Origin: Limnanthes douglasii subsp. nivea
Taxonomy: Eukaryota; Streptophyta; Magnoliopsida; Brassicales; Limnanthaceae
NCBI GenBank assembly: GCA_036936605.1
Contig: JAUPFV010000001.1
Location: forward strand, 73,551,910 to 73,615,909
DNA: 64,000 nucleotides
Direction of reading: 5' to 3'
A model generated the notes under the pieces. The model saw only the letters and a program-made list of their open reading frames with translations. It made no database searches and was not told the origin of the DNA. Positions 32,701-43,905 of this stretch are shown one piece after another (the first letter of the stretch is position 1; each line of letters starts with the position of its first letter). Both the position numbers and the translations under genes were made by a program.

Positions 32701-34535
32701 TTCCGCGATTTGCAACATTAATTTACTGTGATTTCAAATAAAAATATAAAATAGCCAACCTAAAAAGTTTAGGTTAAATAATTGTATTTCCCAAACATAA
32801 CCAAAATAAAATATACTTTATATAAATAAAAACATGTGGTAAATAATTTGAAGATTACATTAAAAGAAGTGAAAGATTGAAAATGTTGTCCGAAAAAAGT
32901 TACTAACAAGCTCCCCATTCGTTCTCTACGTAGACATAGAGCTTGACCCCGACGGTTGGAGTTCATGTAATTTGGTCTCTTCTGAATTGGGTTTCTAGTT
33001 TTTCTCAATCCCATGAGCACCCATCTCTAAAACATAGATAATTTATTTTATCAAACTTATTCTCCGAGCTTTTTATTTAGACAATCAATATGTGACATTT
33101 CATATATGTTAGCTACCACCTTTGCTGGAAAATCGATTTCTAAAGACAATAAAATTTTCGTTCTATGAAAACAACAAAATAAAAAAATAAAAAAACACAC
33201 AAAGACACTATTTATTATGGTTTGCATTATGGCAATAATCATACATCAACGAGCAACAAACACTCTCTATAATTAAAAAATAATGTTACATAAAGTATCT
33301 CTATATACAAAAGGGTTCAATCACTTCGTATTACAAAACTCTCAAGTTTATAAAAATAACGTGATTCATATTATTCTTTGTTCATTGTTTATCTCTCACC
33401 TCATTTATCTCTCTAAAAGGTCATAATATTCTCATGTTAGAAACAAGACTCTTATTTCGAGTCACTCGCCACGCTTTTTATGCAGCTAATACTTCAGCTA
33501 CAACTTCTGTCACGTCGCAGAACCCTAACTTTAAGATTATTCTTCTATTTATAGATTTAAGAAAAACTTTAAAATTTTCCAACAGAGCTCCAAATGAAAT
33601 CTCATTAATCAACGATCGTAATGATACCGTAATCTAATAATAGAAAACTTTATAAATTGAAAAACTAGTTTAATATGAAGCTCAATTAAATACAAATCTC
33701 AATGAAGTAGGAAACTCAAATAAATATGGAGTTGAGTTCATTTGAAAATCTAATAATAAGAACAAGCCTAGTTAGATTATGAACTTAAACCCATTAATAT
33801 TGAAGTTTCAGCACATGTATCGTTCGACGGACAACTTCAGATAAAGTCATCGAAAACATGCCTTTAGTTTGGTACCAACTCATTTGGCTCAAGTCCTCAC
33901 CTAGTAGAAAACAACCAAAATATCTCCAGCCAAACTTTCCTTTAAGTTAAATGTATTTACACATATTTTTACCACAATTTTATTTTCGAAGAATCCACAA
34001 TTCCTACTTGCATTATTAATCTTGGGTCTAAATAATTCAAATTTTTCAACACTTTTTGTTGGCGAGCTACTTCTAATCTACCTCTAACCTCTTTTCCTTA
34101 GCTATTATAAAAAAAACATTCCTAAAATAATATTTTTAATAAATATAACTTTTTACCCTAGACATTTCAAATATTTTAAATGGTGATTACTTTTTAAAAA
34201 CAATTAATCTATTGATTTTATTTCAGTCACGATCGATTTATCTATTTTTATAGTTTGTTGTTGTTTACTTTTCTTATAGTTAAGCATTGAATTTTTTAGA
34301 TATGCATGGCCACTTCAAATATACAATACAACCAATGGATGAAATGTTTATTCCTTTTTTAATAACCCTAGTCTTTTTGTTCATAAAAATACAATGGAGG
34401 ATCAAATCAAATGGTCATAAAATATTCATTTCTTAATGACATCTAAAAAGTGTGTTGATTATAAACAGTGGAAAAACGTTATAAGTTCAACGCCGTAACT
34501 GATTTAAAAATTATAATAAACATTAATTATATAGT
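32701..34535. other. AT-rich spacer, no gene recognised
   Basis: Only short unconvincing frames. 33290-33480 looks LTR-like by composition (promoter-proximal 'ctctcacctcatttatctctct'), without a partner I can align confidently. Confidence 0.45.
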
Positions 34536-34539
34536 CGTT

Positions 34540-34760
34540 ATGTTGACATAATTAAAAATTATCATGACCAGCTATAGTACATTAATTATAGCTATTGACC
34601 AACTATAAATCAATCTATAATTCAAAAAATCTCGACACTTGTAAGATATCTAAACAAACCAAGCAATCTCTCGATAAGATTCAAAAACCAAAAGTGGTAT
34701 CTCAAAATAAATCAGCATTAGTAATATACTAACCCAAATCAATAAAGAAGAGGATCACAA
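34540..34760 (+). repeat. Paralogue of the 54-59 kb insertion site
   Basis: The string 'acattaattatagctattgacc' and the following 150 bases match the sequence that resumes after the copia element at 58957-59120. Here no element is present, so it serves as an empty-site copy with a single ttaat. Confidence 0.7.
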
Positions 34761-34930
34761 TTTTGATATAGTTGATCAAATCACACCGTTTGATGAACAA
34801 AGAACCTTCAAACAAAATCAATTACTTTGAACATGAGTACAAATTCATCATTGTTCGACTTCCAACTTCTGTGAATTCGCTCATATTGATTTTTGTCTGC
34901 GCTTAGAAATCTGATACTACTAATTAAAAA

Positions 34931-35282
34931 TGTCGGAGGATGAAAAAGAACTTAGACCTCTATCAATTTTATTACTTCATATTTTCTTAAAAAATTTATA
35001 GTATTATTATGTTATTAGTCATAATGGTATAATGGTGTATCGATTTATGTACTTGGCCTATAGATTATGATTCCTTCCACCTAGTGGATTCAATAGGCTA
35101 AATTTTAGCCCATAAATAGCTTTTTAGAAAACATTAATGCGAGTGGTTCATTTAATATAAAATTATACTTTCTCTCTCTAAATAATAACTGAAGTAGCTC
35201 AATTATATCTCTACTCATCCCTTAAATCAATTGGTTCTTCTACCTTATAAAAGAACTCTTCATACAAGATTTATCCACACCA
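34931..35282 (+). repeat. 5' LTR of gypsy element 2
   Basis: It starts tgtcggagga and ends ttatccacacca, the same terminal sequence as element 1. Its first 60 bases resemble 43838-43900. It contains one copy of 'ttaaatcaattggttcttct' that recurs three times just inside the element (35326-35398). Confidence 0.75.
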
Positions 35283-35325
35283 AATTGACGATCACAGTGA
35301 AAGGTCAACTTAAAAATGAATTTTG

Positions 35326-35398
35326 AAGTTGAATCAATTGGTTCTTCTACTTTAAATCAATTGGTTCTTCTACCTTAAATCAATTGGTTCTTCTAACA
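35326..35398. repeat. Short tandem repeat echoing LTR sequence
   Basis: Three near-identical copies of about 23 bases (aaatcaattggttcttctacctt) in the gag leader. The same unit occurs at 35224-35247 inside the LTR. Confidence 0.9.
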
Positions 35399-35459
35399 AG
35401 TTAAAATTCGCATTCGGAACTCTCTGTAGCATGAATTTTGAGATGTAGATAGATCTCAC

Positions 35460-36900
35460 TCCAGAAAACAAGGGAGTAACGATCAAAGAATATATCTGAA
35501 CATCCCCTTACAAGTGATGAAAACCAGGAAGAGCTTCTCATGCGAGAATAATGTGATCATATGCGGGTAGGAAATTAAGGCACATAGGTCTCAGAGAGAA
35601 ATTGTGTTGAATCTCAAATGGATGGTTCAAATAGAGAGATAAGAATCTGATGGGTAAGAGGATGATCCCCAACATAGCCCAAGAAACATTAAATTTCCAA
35701 AAAAGGCATAAAACAAAAGACTGTTCTAGCTCTTCGGGATCTAGTAATTACTCAACCTCTGAATCAGAAGTGTCCTCGTCTTCTTTGAGCAACAACTACT
35801 GTCTCAAGAAGAGAAAGATTCACCATGACAAGTTTTGGCCAAAGAAATGTTCGAACCGGTATCACAAGTCAAGTAAGCAAGATTATTTGATAAAACAATG
35901 CACTAATCATTTAACTAGACCATTAGAGATATCCAAGATGATTTTTTTTATGGAAGCAAAGATCTGGATAATCACCTTGAGCCTTTTAATAATTTTATGA
36001 TGAAATTTGACGATGATGATAAGTTGTCGTGCAAGGTTTTTTCTCAAACGTTTGAAGAAAACATCTTGAAGTGGTATAATCGTCTTCAACGGGGTCCATA
36101 AAAACTTTTGACATGTTTTAGATGGAATTCCAAAGATAATTTGTGGAAAGTAAATAAATTAGACGAAATGAAGAAACCATAATATATTGTCAACATTTCG
36201 TTGATGATATATTAAATGAATATACCAAACATTTTGTTGAAACTAAATATGGTTTGTTAGACTGCTTCGAACAAGTAGCCATTTCTACTTTTGGAGTGAG
36301 GCTTTTACTGAGAGAATTAACTGACATTCTTGCGCAAATAAAAGCTTTGACATGAGGAGGTTTATTAAACCAGATTGGAAAACAAATCAAAGTGGAAGAA
36401 AGGAAAAGACTGAAGCTGCCAAATTATTCTAGAAGCAGCTCATCATCCTCTCAACAACAAACTACAAAAAACTATCGTCTAAAGGAGTCTACGTAAAATA
36501 CCCATCGGTCTAGGGCTAACCAGCATCCCCAACGGCATAAATCTAGACTTGTAGGGAATTAGTGGGTCTGGACTGATTATTTTGCAGAGTTAACTAAGAA
36601 TTACACAACAATTTACAATAAAACAAATAAGTTTGTACAATTTCGAAGCCCAACGACTATTTAGACTCTTAGAGAAAATTGGAACACCAGGTTACGTAAG
36701 TATCATAATGATGTGGTGCATGATATCAGTGATTGTATTGCCTTAAATTAAGAAACCCAAAATTTAATCGAGAGTGGAAAATTGACCACTTTTGTCAAGG
36801 CTCAAGTGAGAAACAGATCAACACCGAACTCGAGTGGAGCTCAAGCAGGGCCATTTAGTGTTCAAATAAAACCTATATAAGGGACACCCAAACAGGAAAA
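35460..36900 (+). pseudogene. Gag of gypsy element 2
   Basis: A Ser-rich then basic N-terminus (SSSSGSSNYSTSESEVSSSS, KKRKIHHDKF) matches the element 1 layout. The gag core follows in another frame: DNHLEPFNNFMMKFDDDDK, CKVFSQTFEENILKWYNRL and DCFEQVAIST. The zinc-knuckle-like motif reads KYHNDVVHDISDC, with the first Cys lost. Stops and frameshifts are numerous. Confidence 0.82.
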
Positions 36901-36999
36901 AATGCTGGTTATAACCAAACAATATAATAATTTTGATGAAGATTCAGATTATTTGGATCTCAGTCCGGATTGTGGTCGGATAAATATTATATGTGAATC

Positions 37000-38835
37000 T
37001 AGCCCCGTTCATTGTGTTCGATGAGGATGGCTTGAGAAATTTTGTTGGGCCAGATGAGGATGTTGGCCCACTCGTTATTCTCTGATCAAACAGAACTATA
37101 GTGGGATTTACATGAAATTTTGCTGATGTGGTTGTGGAATTTGAATGAGAAACTGTCCTCGCAAAAGGACCGTTTGAATATATTCTGAGAGTATTGTTTG
37201 TAGTGGTTGACTGTCCAACTCCTTATAATTCTATCTTTGGTAGCTTTTATCTATCAAGGATGTTTGGTGTAGCTTCAATATTTCAGAAATTTTTGAACTA
37301 CGCGGTCGAAGGCCATGCGGGAGTTGTTCAAAGCAGCCAAAATGTGGCTAGAGAATATTATGTTACTGCAATTTCCCCAAAAGTGTTAGACAGTGCGACA
37401 ACTAAGAAGGAATAACAATTAATAGAGTCCTATTTGGATCCAAGAAAGATAGATGATCCAATAGAGATTTCTAGTGCGGTTATTCAAGTTAAGATTCCAT
37501 CAGAGATAAGGAAACATTATTATTGTCCAAGAACTTTCATGTATTTTCTAGGTGTAATGAGGATGCAACAAGTGTACCAGCGAGCATCTTTTGTCATAAA
37601 CTGGTTGTACGATCTGATGTGGCCTCTGTAATACAGAGATAAATAGAATAAATTTGAAGTTATTGTTAAAAAGGTAGACATACTAACAAAAGTAGAGAAT
37701 ATTCAAGAGTCTCAATAATCGTAATCTAGTATTTGTAAAAAATAAGAACAATAAATAATGGATGTGTATTGATTTTACAAACATAAATAGGGCATGAGCG
37801 AAGGATCTTTTCTGTGTCCCTCGAATAGATCAGTTGATAGATTTTACTCGTGGAAATAAACTATCATATTTTATGGATGCATTTGTTGGGTATAGTTAGA
37901 TACATATGGATCTGAAAATCAATATCAAACTACATTCATCACAAATAGTGCGTTGTATTGTTATAAGGTTATGGCCTTTGATTTAAAGAATGTTGGGGCT
38001 ACTTACATCTGTTTGGTGAATAAACTATTATCCAACCAGATTTGAAGAAATTTCGAGGGATTTAAGCGACCTAGCTTGACTAAATGCATTACTTTCTATG
38101 GACTCTCCCAGATTCACAAAACAAAGTCCAAATATTGACTAGAAGGCTTGCAGCATTTGACTGGTTTATATAGAGTTCATCGGACAAGTGTGCACCATTC
38201 TTATAAGTTTTAAGTAATTCTAAGGAATATAATTGGTCTCTGAATTTTTTTAAGGCATTTTTAAGATCAAGAAGATTTTATCTTCACATGAAAATTTATT
38301 TAAGCCAGTGATGGGAGAAAGGCTCTACGTTTACTTAGTAGAATCTGATTATGTCGTAAGTGCAGTTTTGGTTCGGGAAGTTGATAATTACTCTTGCCAT
38401 GTATATTATGTTAGAAAGAATTTGTTGGATGCTTGAAAGAGGTATCTAAAGTTATAAAAATTACCATTAGCTCTTGTGATAGCAGCCGGACAAATGAGAC
38501 GCTATTTTCAAGCACATTCAATTATTGTTCGAACCTCTTTTTCACTAAACAAATATGCTATAAAAACTAGATATGTCAGGTTAAATGACAGAGTAGTTTG
38601 TTGAATTGGGAGGTAACAGTAGATGGGCTAAAACTTTCCCAAACATGTGAAGCCAGAAGATTCTGATTAATAAATAACTCACAGTTACACATGCATCAAG
38701 CTCAAGGCCAATCTGAAGCGAGAAAAGAATAGTTGGTTAAATATACGCAAGTATTGAAAGAAACATTAGCCTTCTGCAAATGTGTGGTACATGAACATAT
38801 GCCAATGACTGAAAATGTGATGGTTAATACTATAA
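37000..38835 (+). pseudogene. Protease, RT and RNase H of element 2
   Basis: The protease flanks remain (VFDEDGLRNFVGPDEDV; FVVVDCPTPYNSIFGSFYLSRM at 37194), but the segment with DTGSSAN is deleted. Here the protease frame runs on through VAREYYVTA without a shift, showing that the frame break in element 1 is a mutation. RT keeps VPRIDQL and FMDAFVGY, while the part with YIDDM is missing between about 38060 and 38070. RNase H fragments follow (LVESDYVVSAVLVREVD near 38335; FFSLN near 38550). Confidence 0.8.
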
Positions 38836-38848
38836 CTACTATTGTGTA

Positions 38849-39062
38849 TTTTTGTTTTGGAGGGAACCCGCAGTCGCTACTCAACAAATGCGCACAGGGT
38901 AAATCCTCAGTCTGAAAAATAGCCTGCACACCAACGCCAGAAGGTAAACCACACAAAGTGATAGGCTCAAAACAACAAAGTTTTTCTAGAGGGGGTCGAA
39001 CGCATGACCTTTTGGTCACGAGCTCATCTACTCTACCAATTTGGCTACCCCTTTCGGGCCTG
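38849..39062 (-). mobile_element. tRNA-derived SINE inserted in gypsy element 2
   Basis: On the minus strand a tRNA-like head starts near 39060: GGGGTAGCC..., A box TAGCCAAATTGG (plus 39037-39048) and B box GCGTTCGACCCC (plus 38992-39003), correctly spaced for an internal RNA polymerase III promoter. A tRNA-unrelated body of about 130 bases follows, ending in an A-rich tail (gttccctccaaaacaaaaa). It is flanked by 13-bp direct repeats ctactattgtgta (38836-38848) and ctactattatata (39063-39075) with two mismatches. The host element's second RNase H (asn-glu/ala-asp region) is interrupted here. Confidence 0.85.
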
Positions 39063-39075
39063 CTACTATTATATA

Positions 39076-40391
39076 CTCTTAAGTGTATCTCTGGATTTTG
39101 ATACAAGAGTGCCTTTCAATGGTAACAAGCTTTGAAGTAGGGACACACACTTAGGAAAATAGGGTTGGAGACATAGAATCAAATATTTTATTACTAAGGT
39201 AATTATTCCCATTGATATAGTATTAACTAAGGGGTTGGAGTTTCAAGCACGTGGTTTTTTAATCCTAAGGGATGTCATCTATAACAAATCTTTTAGCAGG
39301 GCTCTATTGTGATGTCCTGGGTATGATGAGTCCCAGGTAAGTGTATCCAAATTACACGATAGAGAATATTATGCCCACTGTGGCTATAAAACTTTAACCA
39401 TAAGAGTTTTTATTAGCAAGATATTATTGGTCTTCCATCCTAACGGCTGCTAAAGCATTAGTTTAACGATGTGACCCATGCCCAAGGTTTAGTATTTCAA
39501 TAAATGTGTTGGCAATCCGAGTGGAATTAATATCTTAAGCGATATCATTTGATAGATGGGGGCTTAATCTAGTGGGACCCCTACTAATAGCATCCGGAGG
39601 TGGTCGAACTATTATACTAGCAATAGATTATTTCTATAAGTAGGTGAAAGTTGCACTTCTCTCCGGAACTACCTCTAAAGCAGTGATCAGATTTATTATA
39701 TTTAATATATGTTGTATATTTTGGATTCCTAGAAGCATTACGACATATAATGCCCCCAACTTGAAAATAAATACATGGAAATTTTCTGTAATTCGAATTC
39801 TGCATTGTTTTTCTTCATCATTTCACCCTTAAAACAATGAGAAGATAACGGTTGTTAACATGCTTATTTTGATGGATCTAAAAAGAATTTAGAGGGAGTG
39901 GCATTCAAATGCTCAAATTACTTTCAGAAAGTATTGTGGGCTTACCGAAGTATATATCGAACTACCATTCAAGAATCTTCTTTTGATTTGGTCTATGAGA
40001 TGGATGCGGTAACACCAATTGAATCTACTGTCTTATCTTTCTCAATTCAAAAATAATCCAAAGAATATAATTATAGCTATAAGATCTCAATTAGATTTGG
40101 TTGAATAAAAAAGAATCAAAGCTCACTTAAGAACTGTACATCATGAAGGTTTATTGAAAAACATGTATGCATCTAAAATCTCAATAAGATAGTTCGAAGT
40201 ATGAGACAAGGTATTGAAGATAATATTTTTATGTACAAAAGATAGAAAGCTTGGAAATCTAGCACCGAATTGAGTAGGGACATATGTTGTGAGTGAAAGG
40301 TCAAACCTGGAACATATCGACTCATTGATAAAAAAATCAGCTCTCTAAGGCACCCATGGAATGTTGAACACTTAAGAATTTATTTTGAATA
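39076..40391 (+). pseudogene. Integrase region of element 2
   Basis: After the SINE, a zinc-domain segment (near 39340-39490; CDPCPRF) leads to the integrase core: DRWGLNLVGPLLIASGG, ILAIDYFYK, GTTSKAVIRFIIFNICCIF, then a degraded second block where TTDNGPQF would lie (TTYNAPN, catalytic Asp changed to Asn). LWAYRS keeps the Trp that element 1 has lost. The C-terminus ends HPWNVEHLRIYFE at 40391. Many stops. Confidence 0.8.
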
Positions 40392-40460
40392 GTTTTATAC
40401 TGTTTTTATTATGTTTAAGTTGTTTTATATGTGTGTGAATATTAAGAGGACATACTATTT

Positions 40461-40483
40461 CCTACCCTGGTGGCACGGGGAGG
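40461..40483 (+). other. Post-pol conserved motif, element 2
   Basis: cctaccctggtggcacggggagg is followed by ttttaatgaggtg, matching the hairpin of element 1 at 11852-11873. Changes in the left arm weaken the stem. Confidence 0.65.
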
Positions 40484-40569
40484 TTTTAATGAGGTGTTCA
40501 CATCATTTTCAATCTATCGTATTTTCCCTAATGATTCTTATGTTGTTTTGTGTACTTATATGGTTTTAT

Positions 40570-40830
40570 ATCCCTTCGAATAGATTAACTTTGAATGGTT
40601 AAAGTATTTTTTTTTATATGCCCTCGAATTGATTACTTTCGAGCGATTAAAATGTGTTTTATATACCTTTGAATGGATTACTTTCGAATGGACAAAGCAT
40701 TTTTATTATATGCCTTCAAATTAATTACCTTAGAGTGCACAAAGAATTTGTATTATATCCCTTTGAATGGATTACCTTCAAATGCACAAAGCATTTGTAT
40801 TATATAACTTCGAATGGATAACCTTCGAAG
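40570..40830. repeat. Tandem repeat, unit about 55-60 bp, element 2
   Basis: About five units of 'ccttcgaatggattaccttcgaatg.acaaagcattt.tattatatg'-type sequence. It sits at the same place as the 55-bp array of element 1 but has a different sequence. Confidence 0.88.
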
Positions 40831-41489
40831 GAGTGAAATAACTGGAAAATAAAAGCAATCGAAAGTGCTTTTCATTAAACTGATGGGGATACAAAATGCC
40901 TTAAGTTGTGCTAAGGGCTTATAAAAAAATCAGAATAAACATTATAAAATGCCTTGATAAAAAGATAAAAAAAAATCTCATACATGAGCTAAGGACTTAA
41001 AACTCAAACACAAATTTAAATGGCCTTTAGGCTTGTCCCTATCAGCATCTTCTTCTTCTAAACTCCACTTCCAGACTCTCCGTATTACATTCTTCAGAAC
41101 CATCATTATCATGATCAGCTAGAGGCATATTATTGGGCCACAATTGTTCTGGAACTAGCTCCTAAAAAGACCTAAGGACTAAGGTAAGGAATGTCTTATG
41201 AAACTAAAAAACCATACCAGATTTAAGTGTGACATCTCATTTGTCTAGAGATTTTAAGATCCCATCGGAGTGTTCGCCCACTGCGTCTTATATGTATTTT
41301 GTGGCCTGAACTTTGAGAGAAGTTATCTGATCCTTGTATTTCTTCACGGTCGCCTCTTGATCATTTTCTCCTTTGATATGTGTTCCATGGTAACTTTATC
41401 GATGTCATGTTGATTTTTTAGTTATATAATATCTCCAGAACTAGATGATTGTAGCATATTCGTAGACATCATTTACTTATGAAAGCTTA

Positions 41490-43290
41490 TCCTAGATCAA
41501 TTGACTTTATTTTTTAGAGTATCAACACATAATTTTTCTTCTTCAATGGATGCTTTATGTTTTTTATTTTGTTCTTGAAGAGAAGCCATGGTCTCTCTGC
41601 GGGCCTTTACCTCCCATTTTGTCTCAATGACTGGTCTTACAAAGTCTAACATCGAATACCCTAATGTATTATTTTCATTTGATAACTCGAATGACTCATT
41701 GTGTTTCTCATCGGGGGGATGAGTAGTCAATTGCTTCAACGTTAAATCTCGTTCGGAGCTACTCCTCCAAAGATGACTCTGAACCAGATTATTAGGGGTA
41801 AAAAATTGGTGAAAGCCATTAGACCACTTTTCTTGGGCCCATTGATTCAGTTTTTTGAAAGTAACCTTCGCATATTCCAAATGATAATGATAAGGCTTCA
41901 ATATATCTATAAAGAAAAAGTAGTTAGAGATAAGTTGTGAAGAATAATATATATGCGAAATATTACAAATTCGAAGGGCTATCTGTTTTCTTCCGAAACC
42001 TGGTAAGCCGACTCATATTATCTTGAGAGGTAAATATTTTCTTATTGTCCCACCAACCACTGACAAAAGAGAAATTGTATATTCCACATCTTATCCGCTT
42101 CCAACAGATCATCTAAAACCTTAAACTTGTTCCCCATATTGTAAAAGTAAAAGACGATCTAGCAATTTCGTGACAACCCCAAAGTAGCAACCAATTTCTC
42201 CATCTGCATCCGAATTTTTGGTAAACTACATGCCATGATACACAAAATCAAGGTAAACCAAGCGTTATGACTAGCCTAAATTGGGCTTAGTCCCCAAAAG
42301 CTAAAATAATTCAGAATGTTTGGGTCAAAGGGAAACCGAAGGCCCCAATTCAGCACATTCGGTAGACAACCAGCTCCCTCGTACAACAGTTCATTGTGGT
42401 CTCTCCTTGTGTAGGTAATCTAACCTTTAATTCTTTTAGGAAACCCTGTTTATCGCGTATAGCCTTTAACTCATTCTCTTGAAAATAAGTATAAGAAATT
42501 TTATCAAGAGCTAGAAAATATTTGGTGCTGACCTTTAGGAAATTTGGCTCTAAATGTTCAACAAATAACGGAAGGAGCATTTCAGTTCCCGTTTTGCTGG
42601 TCTTGCCTTTTCTTTTTCCACCTCTACTACCTTCACCCTTCAAAGTTTGCTTCCTAGTTGACTTCAAAGTCTTGAAATTCTCCTTGGTTTGACCAGTTGT
42701 CTTTAAGGGAAACTCCTCACTAACGTCATCAAAATTATAATTCATGTCCTTCTGAATATATCTAAAGGGTTAAGCCTATTGGGAAATTGTGTTCCCCTCC
42801 ATGTTCGATTGTTGTGGAGATACTTATCAGATTTAGAAGGTTCTTCTTGTTGGGGTACATTATTAACCTCTCTATTCAGATGTTGCGAGGAAGGATCATT
42901 AGAAGACTGGTTCTTGTGAACTGCTTTTAGGTCCCCATAAGGGTGCATATAACCTTTAGCTTGTCTGATCAAGCCTAAATGTGAATTTTCTTCAGAATTG
43001 GAACCAATTACGATGAAGGTGAAAGGAAATCCATGACTATTAGCCTATTGAGACTATGATGGCCTTGATGAAGGAGTCTTTAAAGTAAATTATTGAGTAG
43101 TAGAAGAAGGCTATGATGGGATATTGCGTCTATTGTATGTGAAAGCTCATTCGTAATCGATCAACTAAGTAACAGTCACTGTCCCTTCGGAGGCGAGTAA
43201 TCCAGCATCAACCCTAGCTCTTTTTTTCTCTTCGTTTAGCTTAGATAGATTGAGCCAACCATTTTTGGTTAAATAAGTTTTAGCAGTGAA
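41490..43290 (-). pseudogene. Antisense gene of element 2, decayed
   Basis: The same minus-strand gene as 12339-15340. The N-terminus near 43290 reads MFTAKTYLTKNGWLNLSKL. The basic region (GGKRKGKTSKTG) and a segment around YFLALDKISYTYFQ match exon 1, and the exon 2 start region reads VTFKKLNQWAQEKWSNGFHQFF against the element 1 INTWAAENWGNRFHDAF. A possible acceptor (tctttatag on the minus strand, near 41910) suggests the intron position is conserved. Multiple stops. Confidence 0.75.
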
Positions 43291-43419
43291 CATACAAACA
43301 CCAAAATGTCACCGAATATGTAATTTATGGTGGTAAAAATGGTGGAGGATAGAGAAATATAAACGACCATTCACTTGATAATAATGGCAATGCACAACTT
43401 CTCTCTCTGGAAAAGTGAA

Positions 43420-43441
43420 TTTTCTCTCTCTCTCTCTCTCT
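43420..43441. repeat. (CT)n microsatellite
   Basis: About ten CT units in the leader of the decayed antisense gene of element 2. Confidence 0.9.
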
Positions 43442-43837
43442 AAAAGTTATTTAATTAATAAAATGAAAGGAGAACTTATAGAAAAGATTGTACAAGACCG
43501 TTAGGTTCCCTTGTAGAGAAGTGGAAACGTTGCCAACAACTATAATTCCTAGAAGACTGGAAGAGTTTTTTTACTGCTAGTTTACTTCACCTTTAGCAGC
43601 GCAAGATCGTGGGTCTAATCAAGTAATAACACGTGTCCCACAATACGTCTGGTAACAACCATGGAGTTTTCTTACACGTGTATCTGAACGATGTCATCAG
43701 TTTAAATTGGTATATTTTTCTAAACAAGTTTCAGCAAAACACCGAAGAGTTGGGTGTGGAGAGATTGTACAACCCCTATTTAAATAATTTGTTAGTTAAC
43801 CCTCCAAAATTTCTTTGAGAGGACTAAGGGGGTTATC

Positions 43838-43905
43838 TGATGATGATAGAAATATTTAGAGGGTAAAAATAGACTTAGGCCAATATTCATTTTATTACTT
43901 AAATA
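43838..43905 (+). repeat. Truncated 3' LTR of element 2
   Basis: tgatgatgatagaaat... matches the start of the 5' LTR for about 65 bases and then stops. A purine tract (gaggactaaggggg) precedes it. Confidence 0.6.

Larger units (their letters stand above)
34931..43905 (+). mobile_element. Old Tat gypsy retrotransposon (element 2)
   Basis: Same layout as element 1, but heavily decayed: 5' LTR 34931-35282, primer-site remnant, gag, pol fragments to 40391, the conserved post-pol motif, a tandem array, an antisense gene on the minus strand, and the start of a 3' LTR at 43838. The 3' LTR is cut after about 70 bases, where copia-like sequence begins. Several deletions remove active-site regions. 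A SINE interrupts the second RNase H. Its age is clearly greater than that of element 1. Confidence 0.88.

Noticed and set aside
38985..39062. A tRNA gene on the minus strand
   Set aside because: A and B boxes are present, but the arms do not fold into a full cloverleaf, a non-tRNA body and A-rich tail follow, and direct repeats flank it; a SINE fits better.
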